From Lytechinus pictus (lineage: Eukaryota > Echinodermata > Echinoidea > Temnopleuroida > Toxopneustidae): a stretch of 64,000 nucleotides of DNA. The notes under the pieces are model-generated. The model was not told where the DNA came from and made no database searches. It was given only the letters and a program-made list of their open reading frames with translations. Within the stretch, counting starts at the first letter, position 1. Each line of letters begins with the position of its first letter. The position numbers and the translations under genes were made by a program. Positions 1-10,400 of the stretch are shown one piece after another. The stretch lies in the NCBI RefSeq assembly GCF_037042905.1, contig NC_087249.1, forward strand, positions 50,932,901 through 50,996,900, written 5' to 3'.

Positions 1-746
1 GCGTGCAAAGCGAGCTGGAAAAAAGAAATTGCCTATTGAAATTAAATTCTAATTATGTGATAGATTTTTCCATTATATTCAGCAAATAACACATTTCATT
101 GTTTCTATTCATTTCATTATACGTTGTCTCCTATAGTTACTTTTATTTCCTCTTGGGTGTGGAACCAAGACCAACCCCCCTCCCCCGCGCCTATGCGCAA
201 GTGATTGAACGGGGGGGCGTTATAGAGCAATTTGAAGGTCATAAATGAAGAGCCCCTACTGCGTGGGGTCTGGGGCAAAGCCCCGGTAGCTTATTTGCAT
301 GAAATTTATCTTTTCTTCCCGCTCTTTAATTTCAATTATCGGCAGCCCGGTCGTGTTATTTTTTTCTTGTCCCTTTTCTCTGTTTTCCAATTTAGCTTTT
401 GATTAATTACATCCTACCTTCGTTTTCGCTATTTCTTGCCGTTTTGTCATCTTTTAATTTATTTCCCACCGTACTATCGCATTACATAGGCCTATTTCGG
501 AATGATTTGTTCTTTCTCAAATGTTCTTCTTTCGTACATTTTCCCACTTTCCTTCCTTTTCCATTTTAAAAAAGTGTTTTTTCTTCGTTTTTTCCCCCTT
601 TCACTTTCCTTTTCCTCCTTTCCTTTTCCCTTTTCCTTCCCCTTTCCCTTTCTTTTTCCTGTTTTTCTTTTATTTTCCCGGTGAAATTCGCCAGGGGGGC
701 AGCTTGCCCCCCCCCCTGCCCCCCCCCCCCGCCTGTTACGCCACTG
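1..746. mobile_element. DNA transposon copy, right part, cut by window edge
   Basis: The sequence from base 1 closely repeats 13948-14704, including the 'gtgatagatttttccattatattcag' type segment, the poly-pyrimidine tract and the terminal CCTGTTACGCCACTG at 732-746. The full-length relative at 13147-14704 shows that this end is a terminal inverted repeat. The left end lies outside the window. Apparent ORFs here are translations of a (TTTCC)n-like tract and are not genes. Confidence 0.75.
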
Positions 747-1317
747 GATACAGTGCACCTTTGTGTTATTGTGTAATGCCTACGAAAGGAGAGCTGCATT
801 ATTAGGTTAATCTGGTATCTCGCTCCTGAATCACATCAAAAATTAATAATAACCATACATAATAAACTGTTGTGCCCCACCCAAATATGAATCAAGGATC
901 CGCCGCTGCTTTGTCCGTTTGATGTTTGGCTATACTGCACGTAAATTTACAACTTTTGTTCATAAATAGCATTACCCAGTATGGACCATTTTTCTTTACC
1001 CAACCTTCGCTAATTCCCATTGGCCAGCTATTAACCAACTTCGGGCAGCATATGTCTCGTACCCAACTGTCAGAATTTAACCAATCGATGTTTGGTGATA
1101 GAATATGTTATTTGAGAAATTAGTTACATTTTAATTTCAAAATTATTATTAAAAAAATCTATAGCGATAATTGTTTCTCACCTGTTTGATTTTTACATGA
1201 ATTTTCGTTGAGATTTTTCGATGTGTTTTATATCTCTCGCTCTCTCGCTCTCCCTCTCTCCTAAGGTGACTGCTCACCGCAAAGAGACGGGAACTGTGGT
1301 AAGCATATGTCGGCCTA
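747..1317. other. intergenic, no gene seen
   Basis: AT-rich sequence with a short (CT)n stretch near 1236-1260. A 65-codon ORF at 926-1123 has no recognisable domain and no splice context. Confidence 0.5.
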
Positions 1318-2960
1318 CTATTTTCATTTCATTTCATTTATTTCATTTCAACAAAATATAAATCAAATAAATACAATCATAACAAGTCGACATCATAAAA
1401 AAATATACCAAGGTCATAAAATCAACTTGAAAAAGACATGTTATAAGAAAGATACATACAAAATAATTGTGTGTAAAGGATTTGTGATTTACAATTTGTG
1501 AAAGTGGAGGATCCCACTAAAAAGCAAAGCTTGTATATTGTGGGCTCCTCAAAATATGTCAAGCGAGAAATAAATTTTATATATACAAATCAAAATATAA
1601 ACCATGATCGCCAACAGGAGACATTATTAAAAGAAAATATTAAATAATTTCAATTACGCAAAAAACTCAGGAATGAGAAACTAAAGAAAGGAAGCGGATG
1701 AATGAGAGAGGGGGAGAGAGAGGAAAGGTGAGGAATGAATGTGAGAACTGCATATGAACTACAGAGAGAGGAGTGTAGACAAACAGAAGCAAAGTAGCGC
1801 ATGAGTGAAAAGGAACGGTGAATGAAGATATAGATCTGTGATGATGTATTTTTTAGACGTGACTATAGGATTTCAGTAAGAAAGATTTTAATTTTCTTTT
1901 AAAAGTGTACAGAGAGGGGGATTTTTTTTAAGTCGTTAAAAAGGGAATTCCAAAATGTTGGGCCTTTATATATGAAAGTATTTTTGGCTTTGAACGTCCT
2001 GAAAAGCGGTAAATGGAATTCATCTGATTGCCTAGTTGGGTATTTATGCATGCTCTCATTTTTATGTAACATGTCATGAAAAACAATAGGTAAATTATTG
2101 CTATTATATTGATACATTAACTGACCTAGTTGACATGAATATAAATCCTTAATTTTTAAAATCTTGTTTTCGAAAAATAAAGAATTAGTATGAGAGCGTA
2201 TTGGAGCATTACAAATGATCCGGATAAACTTCTTTTGCAGTATAAACATCTTTTCTATCAATGTTTGATGGGTATTACCCCAAATCAAAAGACCGTAATT
2301 CAGGTATGGCAAAATCAATGACGAATAAAGCATAAATAATGAGGATTGTGGTAAAAGAAATTTCATTATATTGATAACACCAATATTTCTTGATACAGTT
2401 TTACACACATTGTTAATGTGCATTTTCCATGTAAGATGGGTATCAACTATGACCCCCAAAAATTTAGTATGAGAAACCTGTTTTAATGGTGTGTTGTTTA
2501 GAATTATATCTGAAGGTAATGAATCTAAAGAGTTGCTAAATAGCATGTAATTTGTCTTTTGTAAATTAAGTGAAAGTTTGTTCGCACGTATCCATTGCGA
2601 TATACTTAATAACTCAGTATTAATTGTATCAACTAAAATATTTGGATCTTTATGTGAAAAGAAAATATTGGTATCATCAGCAAATAATATAAATGATACG
2701 GAGTTTGATGATCTATAGAAGTCGTTTATGTACAAAACAAAAAGAAGAGGGCCAAGTAAACTTCCTTGCGGTACACCGCAACTGGTGTTTCGTAGTTCAG
2801 ATTCATATTCGTTTAAAGATACATATTGTTTCCTATTCAGTAAATAACTCCTGAACCACTCCAAGGCCTTCCCACGCACACCATAGTGCGACAGTTTATA
2901 AAGTAAAATGTTATGGTTAATGGTGTCGAAGGCCTTGGAGAAGTCCAGGAATATACCTAT
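1318..2960 (-). mobile_element. CR1-like LINE, 3' half (RT palm to 3' tail)
   Basis: Read on the minus strand, 2960 to 1899 encodes the C-terminal half of a non-LTR reverse transcriptase. Motif A is [16 protein letters not shown] at about 2907-2954. The GVPQGS..GPLLF motif follows, and the catalytic FADDTNIF box is near 2660-2690. The C-terminal 'GPTFWNSL' block typical of CR1/L2-type RTs precedes the stop at 1899. A one-base shift just before that stop would extend a Lys-rich tail, so a small frameshift is likely. Downstream is a 3' tail of TGAAATAAATGAAA-type repeats (1318-1360) and a 'CCACTAAAAAGCAAAGCTTGTA' type block near 1515. The same block recurs near 4840 and 56315. The N-terminal RT half lies across the inserted element at 2962-4337. 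The copy is dead: interrupted and 5'-truncated. Confidence 0.85.
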
Positions 2961-2961
2961 A

Positions 2962-4337
2962 CAGTGCGTATAAAAAAAACGGGACAGATTTGAAAAGTCT
3001 ATACATTTTTTTTCTTCAAATTATGATGTCTATATTTTGGTGTAAATATGTGCTCTAAGGTCTTATCTTTGAAATGCAATTAAAAATAAATAAATTTTGC
3101 TCATGCTTGAGCGAACACGGGACGTTTTTGTTGGGGGTTCAAAAAGAGGCTTGTGCCAGAATTGCATAATATGAGTAATATGATGATCAGACTTATTGCT
3201 AATCAGAAGACTTCCTTTTGACCTTTGCATTATCTGTGCCACAATTTTCGAATTATACTGTCAAATTTGATTTACAAATTTATTAATTTACTTGAATTAT
3301 TTTGTTTTTTCATTTAAACTTCTCTTACCTTTTAATTTTCCTTCATAAGTAACTGAGAAAAGAAGTTTTTTGTCAACCCAAGCAAGAAGATTTGCATTAT
3401 TAATTGGGAAAACTTGTGATTATTCAAATGCTTTTATTATGTGAAACAAATTATGTTATGTACCTTTAAAAGACATGAATCTATTTTCCAAGGGGTCATT
3501 GATTCCTTGGCCAAGTTTAATTATGTGCTTGACAGGCCAAACGGGAAAGGATTCATGTCTTTCAATGACAATGGTGTATTGAGTCAATTTTGAAGGAGCT
3601 AGATAGGGCAGATCGGGTAAAATGTATTAAAAAGTTGTGAGCGGGCGTAGTGAGCACGCAAATATTCCCACTTTTTTATTACAATATCAAATTTTGTGAT
3701 AGATTTGGACATAATATTCAGAAAATAAAATAATATTTTACTTTCTATCTTTCATCTTATTTCATGTCTACCTTTTTTCTTGGTCATGATTTTTTTTTTA
3801 TTGAGGGGGGGGGGAGCATCCCAAGCTCCCGTCCATCTGTGTGGCACTATTCAAAAGCACCATAACCTTTGTAGCACACAATGAAAGGATTTATAAAGAA
3901 AATCCACGCTCTCCCATACTTCGGTTGAAACAAAATTGTTTTAGCTTGAAGGAGGAATATTCAAAGCTAACAGAGAGCATATTAAAAAGAAACAACAGAA
4001 CAATTCAAGCAAATAAATAGATCTGAAAATGAATTTTGACCGCATGATTTGAAAATTATGGCAAAGATAATGAAAAGGTTAAGAGGAAGTCTGCTAATTA
4101 GCAAGAAGTCCGGTCATCATATTTATCATTTTCGGCCATTTTGGCGCAAGCCTTCTGTTTAACCCCAGACAAAAACATTCTGTGTTCGCTCAAGCATTAA
4201 CGAAACTAATTTTTTTAATAGCATTTGAAAGATAAGACCTTAGAGCACCTATTAACACCAAAATATAGACATTATAATTTGAAACAAAATTTTTATAGAC
4301 TTTTCAAATCTGTCCCGTTTTTTTTTTATACGCACTG
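2962..4337. mobile_element. Tc1/mariner-type element inserted in the LINE
   Basis: The ends are CAGTGCGTATAAAA... and ...TTTTATACGCACTG, each flanked by the dinucleotide TA (2960-2961 and 4338-4339). This is the Tc1/mariner target duplication. The inverted repeats are long and imperfect: the 'cgggacagatttgaaaagtct' end, a block near 3035-3075, and 'gcttgagcgaacac' near 3105 are all mirrored at 4180-4300. No transposase ORF is present, so this is a non-autonomous element. Removing it with one TA leaves the RT reading frame continuous. A segment near 3635-3840 (gcgggcgtagtgagcacgc ... gtgatagatttggacataatattcag) resembles the internal module of the element at 13147-14704. Confidence 0.85.
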
Positions 4338-4749
4338 TAGTGTGGGACGATAAATCAATTGAGTGAGAGACTTTCTCAACAAAAGACAATAAAGCGTGTA
4401 CGGTACTGTGCTTCTCACGGAAGCCAAACTGAAAGTGAGAAAATATATCAAACTTCTTTAAAAACGAAATTACACGAGTATATACAATCTTTTCCAATAA
4501 CTTAGAAAACGAAGATAATAAAGAGATAGGTCTATAGTTTCCAACATCAAGCTTATCACCTTTTTTAAAAAGTGGAATGACCTTCACAGTTTTCATTGCA
4601 TTGGAAAATTGACCACACGATAGTGAAAGATTAAAAACACGGACCAAAGGGTCGACGATAAACGGTATTATGGATTTAAATATAACATTGTTGATTTCAT
4701 CATATCCTGAACTGTTTTTATTCTTCAAATCCGAAACGATTTTCATTAT
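4338..4749 (-). pseudogene. CR1-like LINE reverse transcriptase, N-terminal part
   Basis: The minus strand 4746-4340 encodes RT fingers and palm motifs. 'KNKNSSGYDEI' is the SSGYDGI-type start of the RT domain, 'VIPLFKKGDKLDVGNYRPIS' is motif 1, and 'FGFREKHSTVHAL' follows. The frame runs into the transposon at 4337 and resumes beyond it at 2960. The endonuclease domain expected upstream is absent: homology ends near 4749, where a different repeat begins. Confidence 0.85.
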
Positions 4750-4755
4750 TTTTAC

Positions 4756-5112
4756 CCGTCCCCTGGGAATTTTTTTTTACTGGGGGTGCTGATGTAAATT
4801 TGAATAGAAAAAAAAAAGTTTTACCATATAATAGATACACTTTACAAGCTTTGCTTTTTAGTGGATGATCTGTTTTTTCTGGGTTTTTTTACGAAGTAAG
4901 AATGCCCTTCTGTAAAATTGTACCTGATTTGTATTACTTTATATTACTTTGTATTATGTTTTGAATGGAAATGAAATAAAAGAATTGAATATCAAATTGG
5001 TCGCAGGTAATTTGAAAAGCAATAAAAGGGGGGTTCAATAAAGGATGAAGGTCATTTTTCCATTTTCACATTTTCCAGAATACCACCCCAGCACCCCCGC
5101 TTCCCAGGGCCA
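4756..5112. repeat. small inverted-repeat element carrying a LINE 3'-tail fragment
   Basis: CCCTGGGAA plus a nearby GGGGGTGCTG at 4758-4795 is mirrored by CAGCACCCCCGCTTCCCAGGG at about 5091-5112. Between them is a plus-oriented copy of the LINE 3' block ('ACAAGCTTTGCTTTTTAGTGG', about 4840-4862) and a tail ending in GAATGGAAATGAAATAAAAG (4960-4985). I cannot tell whether this is one composite element or a LINE tail inserted in a MITE. Confidence 0.45.
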
Positions 5113-5154
5113 TGATTTCGACCACATATACGTTGATCAATGTTTTCTGTAATT

Positions 5155-5253
5155 GCTCCCACCTTCTGGAACAGACTCCCAATTCATATTCAAAATGCTC
5201 CCTCCACTGAAACATTTAAATCGTTACTTAAAATTCAACTCTTTCATTATTAA
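5155..5253 (+). pseudogene. LINE RT C-terminal fragment
   Basis: The plus-strand frame reads 'APTFWNRLPIHIQNA', then 'FKSLLKIQLF' and a stop at about 5251. This matches the 'PTFWNSLP..I' C-terminal block of CR1/L2-type RTs, also seen at the end of the minus-strand LINE near 1930. It is an isolated fragment. Confidence 0.5.
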
Positions 5254-5734
5254 CCTGATTACTTTTCCAGTTAATATTTATTCCATCCATTATGGAACAT
5301 GCGTATAAAACCCCTAAAAACGCAAAGGGGACATTTTTGTCTGGTCCCCGTAGACATATGAACCCTTATGGCCGTACGAAGATTTGATTTTGCTGGGGGC
5401 GGGGGCAGGACAAATCATTTTTTCGAGAAAAAAAGCGATCGAGCTTGTCATTTGGGCGCTTTTACATTTTGTAAATTGAAATTGACGAATTTCGTGCATT
5501 CTCTAGGGGAATTTTGTGAAAAATTTCAGTAAAAAATGTAATTAAAAAAAATTATAGGGGGCAACTGCCCTCCTGCCTCCGCTGCGTACGGCCGTGCCCT
5601 CATAAGTAGACGAAGTTGAATATGGACAAACTGGGCATTCAAATACATGTGAATAAACTGAGTTGGTATTAGACCATGTTGCACATTGTTGTGTATTGTT
5701 ATCATTATTTGTTATTATTAGTTGTTGTTTTTGT

Positions 5735-5935
5735 TTGAGGGGGAATATCCACTTGGTCTAGCAGTAGAAGTTGGTCAAACTCTCTGATCGTCTAATACTA
5801 TAGGAGCTAAACCCATTTTCTCTAGTAACAGTTTGGTCTAACTTCCACTGGGTCTAATGTTATAGGACTTGGTCGAATATAATTGGTCGGTACAATTGCC
5901 GAATCGTCGAATAGACAATTTGTGGTGCAACAGAC
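5735..5935. repeat. GGTCTA-rich degenerate repeat
   Basis: Repeated 'ttggtcta/ggtctaatn' units at about 20-40 base spacing. The same phrase family (gtctaat, tggtccaa, gaccaaatg) fills the arms of the foldback element at 28.0-31.0 kb, so this is probably a related or solo fragment. The 70-codon ORF here is an artefact of the repeat. Confidence 0.5.
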
Positions 5936-6789
5936 CAAGTGAAGCGTACACTAAACGGCAATTAGATCAAATGAAAATTTCATGCGGTTTTATCAATCTG
6001 AAATACAGACTTGCGTCTTTTAAACCATGGACCTATAAGAAATGGACGATTAACGCGAGCATTCTTTTGATGCAATCATAGTCGCCGTCTCCTGATTATG
6101 TGCATATTAATGATAACATACAGGTGCTTTGACAATAGCGACTACCAAGGCGAATCTGATCTTCACAAAGGAATGTTTTGCTCTTTTTGCCGTTTGTTGG
6201 CTGATGTCTTGTAGCAGATTATACCTTTCAATTAAGATGAGATGTTTCAGATTTGGAACAGCAAATTGAGAAGCAGACGATTTTTGTGATATCAAATTTA
6301 TTATTATCGATTTGCACGCTTCTGCACACTCATAATGACTTTTCTAACAACGAGAGGGGGACGACCCCTACAAGAAACCTACCATGTTTCTCTGGAATAT
6401 TATGAGGAAATCTTTAAAATGTGATTATAAATTACAATCAATCAATTTCATTTCAGCCTCTATCTTGAAATATTCATACATTTTTCCAAATAAAAACCAT
6501 GGAACTTAGATAACCATTTGTAAACCAGAACTGCACATTAATTTCCGAGAATTCAGGTAATTTATTACCTTCTGCGCATATAATTTGTCTAATGTTAAAT
6601 GTCTAATCACCGAAAGCTTCTGTAACTCATGGTTTAATTGACGGCGACCATGATGGTATCACAGGAGATAAATATGAAGAGAATGTTATTCACATGACAA
6701 TGACAGTCAGATGTTAGTGAATTCATTAACTAACCGATGAATGTCCAGCTTTCATAGGTCCATGTTTAAACCAAGTGATTCCTCTCAAC
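5936..6789. other. non-coding, no gene seen
   Basis: AT-rich DNA. No domain, tRNA or clear repeat recognised. It probably lies in an intron of the EGF/ShKT gene, if that gene starts further left. Confidence 0.4.
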
Positions 6790-7080
6790 TACTCGGAATC
6801 AATCCCATCACGCAGCAAATGCATTGACAATGGAAGTCTAATCACAATGAAAACCTGGAAGGACTTGTCGAAAATTGGTGAACCGGGACACCTGATTGTC
6901 CTAAGATTCGGAGCTGACGAAAAATTGCAAAAATGTCGTTTGTCCAGAGCCATGGACAACACCGCTGCTTTGATTCACCCATTTTCGACAAAGACTTTTT
7001 TGTCATGAGGGACTTTTGACAATAGATTCACTACCTTCCAGAAAGCGTCTGCGTAGCGGTCGTGAAAACTCCCAAACATA
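6790..7080. repeat. dispersed inverted-repeat family, copy 1
   Basis: CTTGTCGAAAATTGGTGAA near 6867 is mirrored by TTCACCCATTTTCGACAAAG near 6975. The intervening 'agattcggagctgacgaaaaattgcaaa' and the flank 'ccttccagaaagcgtctgcgtagc' recur at 18765-19025, and most of the core recurs at 26440-26665. The similarity goes well beyond the hairpin ends, so this is a MITE-like or larger repeat family and not a coding exon. Confidence 0.7.
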
Positions 7081-7350
7081 AACCATCGCACTAACTCTTA
7101 CGGCCATCTTGCTCAGTTTTGTTTGACCTGGGCAATCGCTGAATATATTGGCCTATCAAGATCATTGTTGCATACTAATTTTCGTAGTATATGCTGACTA
7201 AGAACCAAACCGCATTTCTCTTTAAAATTAACGATTATTCGCTAACATTTAAGTTACAGTGCTCACATATACCTCGAATTGATAGTTTGTTCTATTACTA
7301 ACATTAATTACTGCTTTGCTTCTCACCTTCATTATGGTTTAATATACTAG

Positions 7351-7440
7351 AATGCAGGGTAGTTTGCCATAACTGTGGAACAAAGAATCGTGACTGTACA
7401 TGTACCTGTCGAGATGGCTGGTACGGTCCAGATTGCTCAA
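7351..7440 (+). CDS. EGF-like exon
   Basis: A 90-nt exon, acceptor ...atatactag, donor gtaagtat. It enters and leaves in phase 1, the usual symmetric arrangement of shuffled EGF exons. Seven cysteines lie in 29 codons with the CxCxC and GWYGPDC signature of an EGF C-terminal half. Downstream is a 5.7 kb intron that contains the 8394-12940 foldback. Confidence 0.8.
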
Positions 7441-10400
7441 GTAAGTATATTTTCAGATATTTTTGCATGTAAAACTAAAATCAATGAAATTTGTAATGGT
7501 GTCAATGATCATAATTATTTTATATATTGAATACACAGTGTAAAATAGCAGCGGGCCCATGAGTGACCCCTTCGATACCCCACCAAATAAATATTGTTTT
7601 CATATTCGATCTGTAGCCTCCTAATAAATCAAACTGTTTGCTGGTAGTTCGTTTCTTGTTTGAATCACTCTTAGGCCTTTCTGCGTACGCCATTGTTGTG
7701 ATAACTTGTAATGCAAAATACCGTTACGGATCGTGCCAAATGGCTTGGGTTGGTACAGGAATATACTAACTGTATACAGGGAATTATCAATAGCAATATG
7801 GCTATCTAAGTCAGGACCATTGCATCGCTGCGAGTTACGCTTCAGATAACACAGAGAAGTCTGAAAAATGTGCATTGTACAGCGTTACAGATAATGTTAC
7901 AGTGGAAGGCACAACAAGCCAGTTCGTAGTTCCTCTCTGCGCATGATCAGAGGAAGGTCGTTGGTACTAAAGTGACATGTTGGTTTAAAATCTAATGAGA
8001 TAAGCACCAACTTTGATGTCTTGATTATTCATATATTATTTTGTATTGTGTTTTTCATTTATATCCACAAAAAACAACAATGCGTCCACGAACGACTGGT
8101 ATTTCACAGTTTGCCAAGTATACATTGTACAACATGCTATAAAATTAATTCAAAGTAGAAATGTATAGTACCTTCTTAGAGTGTTCATTGGTGTGCTATT
8201 CTAGTCAGCTGGTCTATTCAAATACTTCATACTGCTATGTAAGACATGCTTACGTAATATCTTGCTCTGAAATCTGCCTATCATAATGAAAGAAATGAAA
8301 GGTCATTTGACCAAAATCGTCCATGAAGTAACTACGAACTGGTCTATTATGGAAGACCTTTGCATTATACCATTAAAACAATGTTCTCCAACTAGTCCGG
8401 GTTATAACTGAGCAAGGTGCCACTTGGAGAAGGAGAAATTTTCATATAGTGCCTCTAGACCAGTTTTTTACGCTGAATATGAATATATGAGATAAACAGG
8501 CTGTATCCTGAAAATTAACCTGTGAGGGCGCTTTTTTCAAAATGGCCGCCATATTTTCTGAGAATTTAAATTTTCGTACATAGATTTTGACATAAGCATT
8601 CAATTGCCATAAAATTAGTTTCATATGAAAGCCAAATAAATTTTCTACAATTTGGTACTATTTTTAGGGGATAAGTAGGTCATTTGGCTGAGATTTTAAG
8701 TAGAAAACTGCATTTTATGTAATTTTTTCCAAAAATTAAAAATTTTACAAATACATGATTTTACATAATTCTATGAAGAATTAATCAATTACCTTGAAAT
8801 GTTCCTGAAAACTTTCTTGATATACTAGTATTATGTGGATGAAATTCCAACTCTGAATCATTCTTTTTAGCAAATTTATAAGGTATCAAACTTGAATACT
8901 TCAATTTCAGAAATGTCGCTTTTTGTATGCATTTCCATAGATTAATACGTATAACATTACATGTACGTATAATACATGTATGTATAATGTATAGTTAAAA
9001 CTTAAATGCTATTATCTCCGCTAGTTAATCACTTGCAGAGTTAAGAGTAGGCTTTTCTTTATCAGCTACATTAACAAAATGTTGGCACATCGAAGCCTAA
9101 CATTTTCAGGGGGTGGGGGTGTCGAAGTCCTCCCCCCCCCCCCCCCCCCGTTGCTTCATCATTTCGTTGTATATTGCCTATTTGTTAGAAAAATAACTGT
9201 TTTTTTGGAGCACCCATTGAGGCAAAAGGCATTTCTGTTATACAGTACATCCACTTTAATTGCTTTGAAACCACTTGGCGAGGAAAGAGTAGGCTTTTTT
9301 CTACCAGCTACATCTAAAGAAGTGGCACATCGAAGCCTACCCCTCTCGGGGAGGGGGAGCTTTTGCTTAATATTGCCAATTTATTTGAAAATTCACAACA
9401 TAGAGGCCAAAAAGCGTTTGTGCTTTGTTGTACACCCCATTTTATTGATTTGAGACCACTTAGAGAGGAAAGCGTAGGGTAGAGTAGAGTTTACCAGCTA
9501 CATATAAATAAGCGCTGGCTCGTCGAACCCTAGCCCTCTCAGGGGCTGTCTAAGTCAACCCCCCTCCTCTATATCATGTATATTGCATATTTTATTGGAT
9601 ATTTCACCATTTTGGATCACCCATTGAGGCAAAATCGCGTTTCTACTATAAAGTACAGCCAATTTTATTTTCTTGCAATGACTCGATCGGAGAAGAAAGA
9701 GTAGGCTTTGCTCTATCAGCTGTAAAGAAGTGTCGTCAAATCGAAGCCTATCCCCTTCAGAATGTTCGGGGGCTGTAAAATTTACCTCACCAATTTTCGG
9801 TATTTGACTATCTATTGGACATTCACAATTTTGGATCACTCATTAAGGCAAAAGGGCGTTTCTACTATATAGTACAGCAAATTCTATTTTCTTGCAATGA
9901 CTTGGAGAGGAAAGGGTAGGCTTTGCTCTATTAGCTCCATATAAAGAAGTGTTGGCAAATTGAAGCCTATCTCATTCAGGCGGCTGTAAAAGTTACCCCA
10001 CTAATTTTCGGTATTTGGCTACTTGTTGAAAATACACCATTTTGGAGCCCCCATTGAAGCAAAAAGGCGTCTCTGATATATAGTTCTGCCACTTTTATTG
10101 CCTTGATACCGCCTATAGAGAGGAAAGAATGGACTTCGCTTTATCATCTATAAAGATGTGCTGGCAAATAAAAGCCTATCCCCTTCTGGGGTCTGTCGAA
10201 ATCACACCCTCCCCCCTTTGCATTATTGCCTATTTATTGGAAAATTCACAATTTTTGAGCCCCCATTGAGGTAAAAAGGCATCTCTGATATATAGTTCTG
10301 CCACTTTTACTGCCTTGAAACCAATTAAGGAGGACAGAATATGCTTTGCTCTATCAGCTACCTATAAAGAAGTGCTGGCACATTGAAGCTTACCCATCTG

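Noticed and set aside
492-805. Overlapping Phe- or Lys-rich ORFs on both strands
   Set aside because: Translations of a (TTTCC)n/(CCCTTT)n tract at a transposon end; repeated in the copy at 14399-14749.
8442-8624. 60-codon ORF, identical to one at 12710-12892
   Set aside because: Duplicated only because it lies in the arms of the foldback; no domain or start context, and the surrounding arm is equally conserved.
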